From an uncultured Clostridium sp. (GTDB lineage Bacteria; Cyanobacteriota; Vampirovibrionia; Gastranaerophilales; Gastranaerophilaceae): 8,094 nucleotides of DNA. Of the stretch, positions 5,086 to 8,094 are shown one piece after another (the stretch's first letter is position 1; every line of letters begins with the position of its first letter). The notes below the pieces were generated by a model. That model did no database searches. It worked only from the letters and a program-made list of their open reading frames with translations, and had not been told where the DNA came from. Location of the stretch: positions 1-8,094 of the forward strand of contig CAUDIU010000077.1 in NCBI GenBank assembly GCA_958449715.1. The letters are read 5' to 3'. The translations under genes and the position numbers were made by a program.

Positions 5086-6312
5086 CTACGAGTATTTTTC
5101 TTGAATAATTTTGTTATATTCTGCTTCTGTCATTAATTTATTTTGAATAACATATGCTTTTGATAGTTTCTTTTCTCCATTTATAAATGCTGTTTTTAAA
5201 TCTGAAATTCTTTTATTGGTTTTAGTTATTTCTCCTTGGCGAGTTATACCTTTTTGAGCATCTTGTATAAGAGCTTTTAGACCATATTCTGAAACTCCTT
5301 TAGCAACAATTGTATCTCCTGAAAGTGGATTTACAATAAGTTTAGTTTCAGAACCTTGGGTATGTAATTTTGCTTTTGCTACTTCAAGATTATCTTTTTC
5401 TTCACTTGTATAGAATCTGTCGATAATTGAATTTAAGTTATCACCATCATGTACAACAGCTTTAATATCATATTTAATATTTCCATTTTCATCTGTATAC
5501 ACTTCTGATATTCTACTTTTTACATAATTTTTTGCTGCATTATCAAGATTGTTGTAACCAACTTCATTTAAAATTTCGTCAAGAGTTTTAGGATCTTTTT
5601 TTTCTTGAGCAGCTGATGTAGCTGTTTGATCTTTTATATCTGCATTTTCAGTAGTTGATACATTATTATTTTCTGTTACAGTATTATTAGTAGTATTAGT
5701 ATTCTTTTCTTCTTTTTTTGTTTCTTGTACTTCTGTTGGTGTTTGTTGAGCTATATTTTCTTCTTGTTTAACTGTTTCTCCTGCTGTATTTTTTTGTTGC
5801 GTATCATTTTCCTTTTTTACGTTATTTTCAGATTTTACTTCTTCTTTTTTTGATGAAGGAACTTCTGTTATTTCTCTTTTTTCTGATGTAAGTTCATCAA
5901 GTGTCTTTTTATAACTTTCTAATTCGTCTTCTAATTTATTTACTTTAGCAGTTAAGCTTGATAAATCTTGATTTGAGTAATTATAGTAATTATTATAATT
6001 GTTATTATATGGATTATTTAAGTATGGATTATATGATTGATAAGGATTGTAAGGATTTACATTTGTATTATTAGGTTGAGAAACACTATTCATTATGCCG
6101 CCTACAAGAGAACTTGCAAGACCAAATCCTAACATCCATTTGAAAGCATTAGGCACTCCACCACAGCAGTGGTGACCACCAAACATTGGCATTGTATGCC
6201 CAAATCCATATGAGTATGGCATTGTACCAATAAAATTATTATTTATTATAGTTTTATTGCCTCCGCCCCAAAAAGTTCTTGGGCCGCCTAGAAATCTATA
6301 AAATGTTTCCAT
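5086..6312 (-). CDS. Unrecognised protein with the same N-terminal module and a long charged linker (paralogue B)
   Basis: I do not recognise this 408-residue protein as a whole. Seen: WGGGNK (15-20); TIINNN (21-26); HHCCGG (47-52); a hydrophobic glycine-spaced segment from Trp59 to about Met74 (GFGLASSLVGG, 62-72); an Asn/Tyr/Pro-rich stretch (80-114) with repeated NPY and YNN units; a heptad-like coiled coil (about 116-146, LTAKVNKLEDELESYKKTL); a Lys/Glu/Thr/Asn-rich, probably disordered linker (about 147-240); and a folded-looking C-terminal domain (241-408). The latter includes VVHDGDNLNSIIDRFY (286-301), which faintly resembles the start of a LysM motif. No cleavable signal peptide is evident. 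A GAGG seven bases before the ATG supports the start. The gene follows recG but has its own conserved upstream box and terminator. The N-terminal half matches paralogue A in order and motifs; the C-terminal half does not. Confidence 0.85.
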   Translation of the reverse strand: METFYRFLGGPRTFWGGGNKTIINNNFIGTMPYSYGFGHTMPMFGGHHCCGGVPNAFKWMLGFGLASSLVGGIMNSVSQPNNTNVNPYNPYQSYNPYLNNPYNNNYNNYYNYSNQDLSSLTAKVNKLEDELESYKKTLDELTSEKREITEVPSSKKEEVKSENNVKKENDTQQKNTAGETVKQEENIAQQTPTEVQETKKEEKNTNTTNNTVTENNNVSTTENADIKDQTATSAAQEKKDPKTLDEILNEVGYNNLDNAAKNYVKSRISEVYTDENGNIKYDIKAVVHDGDNLNSIIDRFYTSEEKDNLEVAKAKLHTQGSETKLIVNPLSGDTIVAKGVSEYGLKALIQDAQKGITRQGEITKTNKRISDLKTAFINGEKKLSKAYVIQNKLMTEAEYNKIIQEKYS

Positions 6313-6330
6313 GAAAATGCCTCGTTTTTC

Positions 6331-6372
6331 TATACTCTAAATATATAAAGTATATCATTTTAAATTAATTGC
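6331..6372 (-). promoter_or_regulatory. Conserved upstream box of paralogue B (likely promoter/operator region)
   Basis: Closely matches 4867-4912 upstream of paralogue A, with a 15-base identical core (6341-6355) and the same flanks TATACTCT, TTTTAAAT and AATTGC, at a similar distance (18 bases) from the start. It lies in the 96-base gap after recG, where I see no convincing recG terminator, so some read-through from recG is possible. Confidence 0.6.
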
Positions 6373-6408
6373 TTATTTCTTAAAATATAAGTTTATAAAT
6401 GTTAACAA

Positions 6409-8094
6409 TTAAATGTCTAAACTGCTAAAAAGTTGAAGAGATGTTGCTTCTTTTAATATGGGGTAGTTTTCAATATTATTTGTTTTTACAAAATCAATTG
6501 CTTCGTTTCTTGCCATTTCAAGAATTTTTGCATCACGAACTATATCTGAAATTATTAAATCAGGTAAGCCGCTTTGTCTTGTCCCTAAAAATTCTCCGGG
6601 GCCCCTCAGTTGTAAGTCTTTTTCAGCTATTACAAATCCGTCATTAGTTTGTGTCATTATATTTAATCGTTCTTTTGTTTCTTGGGATTTAGTTGAAGTA
6701 TGCAGAATACAATAAGATTGTAAATCATTTCTACCAACTCGACCTCTAAGCTGATGCAGTTGTGATAAGCCAAATCGTTCAGCATTTTCAATAAGCATTA
6801 CTGTAGCGTTAGGTACATCGACTCCAACTTCAACTACTGTGGTTGATACCAAAATATCATATTTTTTATTTTTAAAATCAGCCATTACCTGTTCTTTTTC
6901 ATCATTTTTTAGTTTTCCATGTAAAAGTCCGATTTTAAATTGAGGGAATATTTCGTTTTGCAATCTTTCCGCTTCTATTGTTGCAGCTTTGGCTGAAAGT
7001 GTTTCACTTTCTTCAATTAGAGGATATACAACGTATGCTTGACGTCCAGATTCTATTTCTTTTTTTATTAAGTCATAAACTCCTCTATGAGAGGTTACAA
7101 GAGATGTCTTTATCGGTTTTCTTCCTTTTGGTAATTCATCAATGATTGTTAAGTCTAAATCTCCATGGACAGTAAGGGCTAAAGTTCTTGGAATTGGAGT
7201 TGCTGTCATTGTAAGCATTTGAGGATTTTGTGATTTTTTCTTAAGAATGTTTCTTTGTTTTACTCCAAATCTATGCTGTTCATCTACTACAATTGCTCCG
7301 AGATTATTAAAATCAACATTTTCTTGTATAAGAGCATGTGTTCCGACGGCAATATTCATTTGCCCATTTCTTAAATCTGTTCTAAATTTCTCTCTGACTT
7401 TTTTCCCTTGACTGCCTAAAAATAGTCCAACACTTACTCCTAGTGGTGTTAGCCATTGTTGCAAATTATTGTAGTGTTGTTGTGCAAGAATTTCTGTTGG
7501 TGCCATTAAAGCTCCTTGATAGCCGTTTTCAACTCCTGCAAGAAGCATAATTGTTGCAACAACTGTTTTACCGCTGCCTACATCACCTTGTAAAAGTCTT
7601 GCCATTGGGATATCAGAGTTTAAGTCATTTAATATTTCATTTACAGCTTTTTTCTGTCCCCCAGTTAATTCAAAAGGCAAAGTATCTATAAATTTTCTAA
7701 CTAATCCTTTTTCTTTTATTTTAAGAGCTAAAGCAGAATGATTATGTGAATTTGCTTCTCTTAATCTAACTAATTTTAACTGGATTAAGAATAATTCTTC
7801 AAATATTAATGAAAATCTTGCTTGTTCTAAAAGTTCTATGCTTTCAGGAAAATGAATTTGTTCAACTGCTATCTTTTTATCAAGTATTCCGTATTTTTCT
7901 CGGATATAATCTGGTAAAACATTTTCAATTTCATTTTTATATGTATTAATTGCGTTAAAAATTGCACGTCTTAAAACTTTTATGCTCAAGTCTTCGCATA
8001 CAGTATAAATTGGTACAATGCGTGCAAGGTTTAAGTTTGAATTTTTGTCTTCAAGAAACTCTCCTGTCATGATAGAGTAGTTGGGTTTATCAAA
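6409..8094 (-). CDS. recG: ATP-dependent DNA helicase RecG, N-terminus outside the window
   Basis: Seen: 561 codons are visible and the frame is open to the right edge. The residues before the ATG at 8070 (FDKPNYSI) continue the RecG pattern, so that ATG is internal, and about 120 or more N-terminal residues, including much of the wedge domain, lie outside. Visible blocks: RIVPIYTVCEDLS of the wedge-to-helicase link; ELTGGQ; Walker A GDVGSGKT (about 7564-7587); DEQHRFG (motif II, about 7264-7284); TMTATPIPRT (motif III); STTVVEVGVDVP (motif V); QLHQLRGRVGR (motif VI); and the TRG-type LRGPGEFLGTRQSG. RecG is a cytosolic superfamily-2 translocase that reverses stalled forks and processes branched DNA (established). 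All key motifs are intact, so the gene appears functional. The DEQH box and the LRGPGEFLGTRQSG motif separate it from Mfd and PriA. Confidence 0.96.
   Translation of the reverse strand, partial: FDKPNYSIMTGEFLEDKNSNLNLARIVPIYTVCEDLSIKVLRRAIFNAINTYKNEIENVLPDYIREKYGILDKKIAVEQIHFPESIELLEQARFSLIFEELFLIQLKLVRLREANSHNHSALALKIKEKGLVRKFIDTLPFELTGGQKKAVNEILNDLNSDIPMARLLQGDVGSGKTVVATIMLLAGVENGYQGALMAPTEILAQQHYNNLQQWLTPLGVSVGLFLGSQGKKVREKFRTDLRNGQMNIAVGTHALIQENVDFNNLGAIVVDEQHRFGVKQRNILKKKSQNPQMLTMTATPIPRTLALTVHGDLDLTIIDELPKGRKPIKTSLVTSHRGVYDLIKKEIESGRQAYVVYPLIEESETLSAKAATIEAERLQNEIFPQFKIGLLHGKLKNDEKEQVMADFKNKKYDILVSTTVVEVGVDVPNATVMLIENAERFGLSQLHQLRGRVGRNDLQSYCILHTSTKSQETKERLNIMTQTNDGFVIAEKDLQLRGPGEFLGTRQSGLPDLIISDIVRDAKILEMARNEAIDFVKTNNIENYPILKEATSLQLFSSLDI

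Noticed and set aside
3567..6312. Toxin-antitoxin, phage or defence island reading of the paralogue pair
   Set aside because: No recombinase, nuclease, integrase or immunity-type motif is present, the flanking genes are housekeeping genes, and each paralogue is a separate transcription unit.
6372..6391. Possible recG terminator (CTTAT and ATAAG arms)
   Set aside because: Only 5 AT-rich pairs, a 10-base loop and no T run; too weak to call.
6441..6647. 68-codon + strand frame opposite the recG 3' end
   Set aside because: Antisense to conserved RecG motifs, with no support for expression.

Overview
The window is AT-rich bacterial DNA with tightly packed genes and the standard genetic code. The best hint to the host is a small four-helix membrane protein that carries both hallmarks of cyanobacterial Tic20-like proteins: a PFLQYHIFQ-type motif after the first helix and a GRFSYIPWVSD-type C-terminal tail. 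With the low GC content, this suggests a non-photosynthetic relative of Cyanobacteria (Vampirovibrionia/'Melainabacteria', perhaps a gut Gastranaerophilales). This placement is an inference; a Firmicutes-type host cannot be excluded from the sequence alone.

Layout, left to right. (1) Positions 1-966, + strand: the 3' part of a phosphodiester glycosidase (NAGPA-like) gene that enters from the left edge, closed by a clear intrinsic terminator. (2) Positions 1019-2488, - strand: a two-gene unit of a nine-repeat TPR protein and the Tic20-like membrane protein, with stop and start codons directly abutting. (3) Positions 2546-3509, - strand: a complete small transcription unit with a near-consensus promoter, rpiB (ribose-5-phosphate isomerase B), rsfS (ribosomal silencing factor) and a terminator. 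(4) Positions 3535-6372, - strand: two neighbouring single-gene units that encode large proteins I do not recognise. They share an N-terminal module (TIINNN, then H-x-CC-GG-P, then a glycine-rich hydrophobic helix, then a coiled coil) but have unrelated C-terminal parts. Each has its own terminator, and both have nearly the same AT-rich sequence box just upstream of the start. (5) Positions 6409-8094, - strand: the C-terminal two thirds of the RecG branched-DNA helicase, which continues off the right edge.

Most genes are ordinary housekeeping genes. The part that deserves attention is the tandem paralogue pair at 3567-6312. Its architecture (short N-terminus, Cys-Cys motif, glycine-zipper-like hydrophobic segment, coiled coil, long charged linker, C-terminal domain) looks like a membrane-anchored or self-assembling envelope component, and the shared upstream box suggests co-regulation. 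I see no mobile elements, CRISPR arrays, tRNA or rRNA genes, and no intergenic gap longer than about 240 bases.
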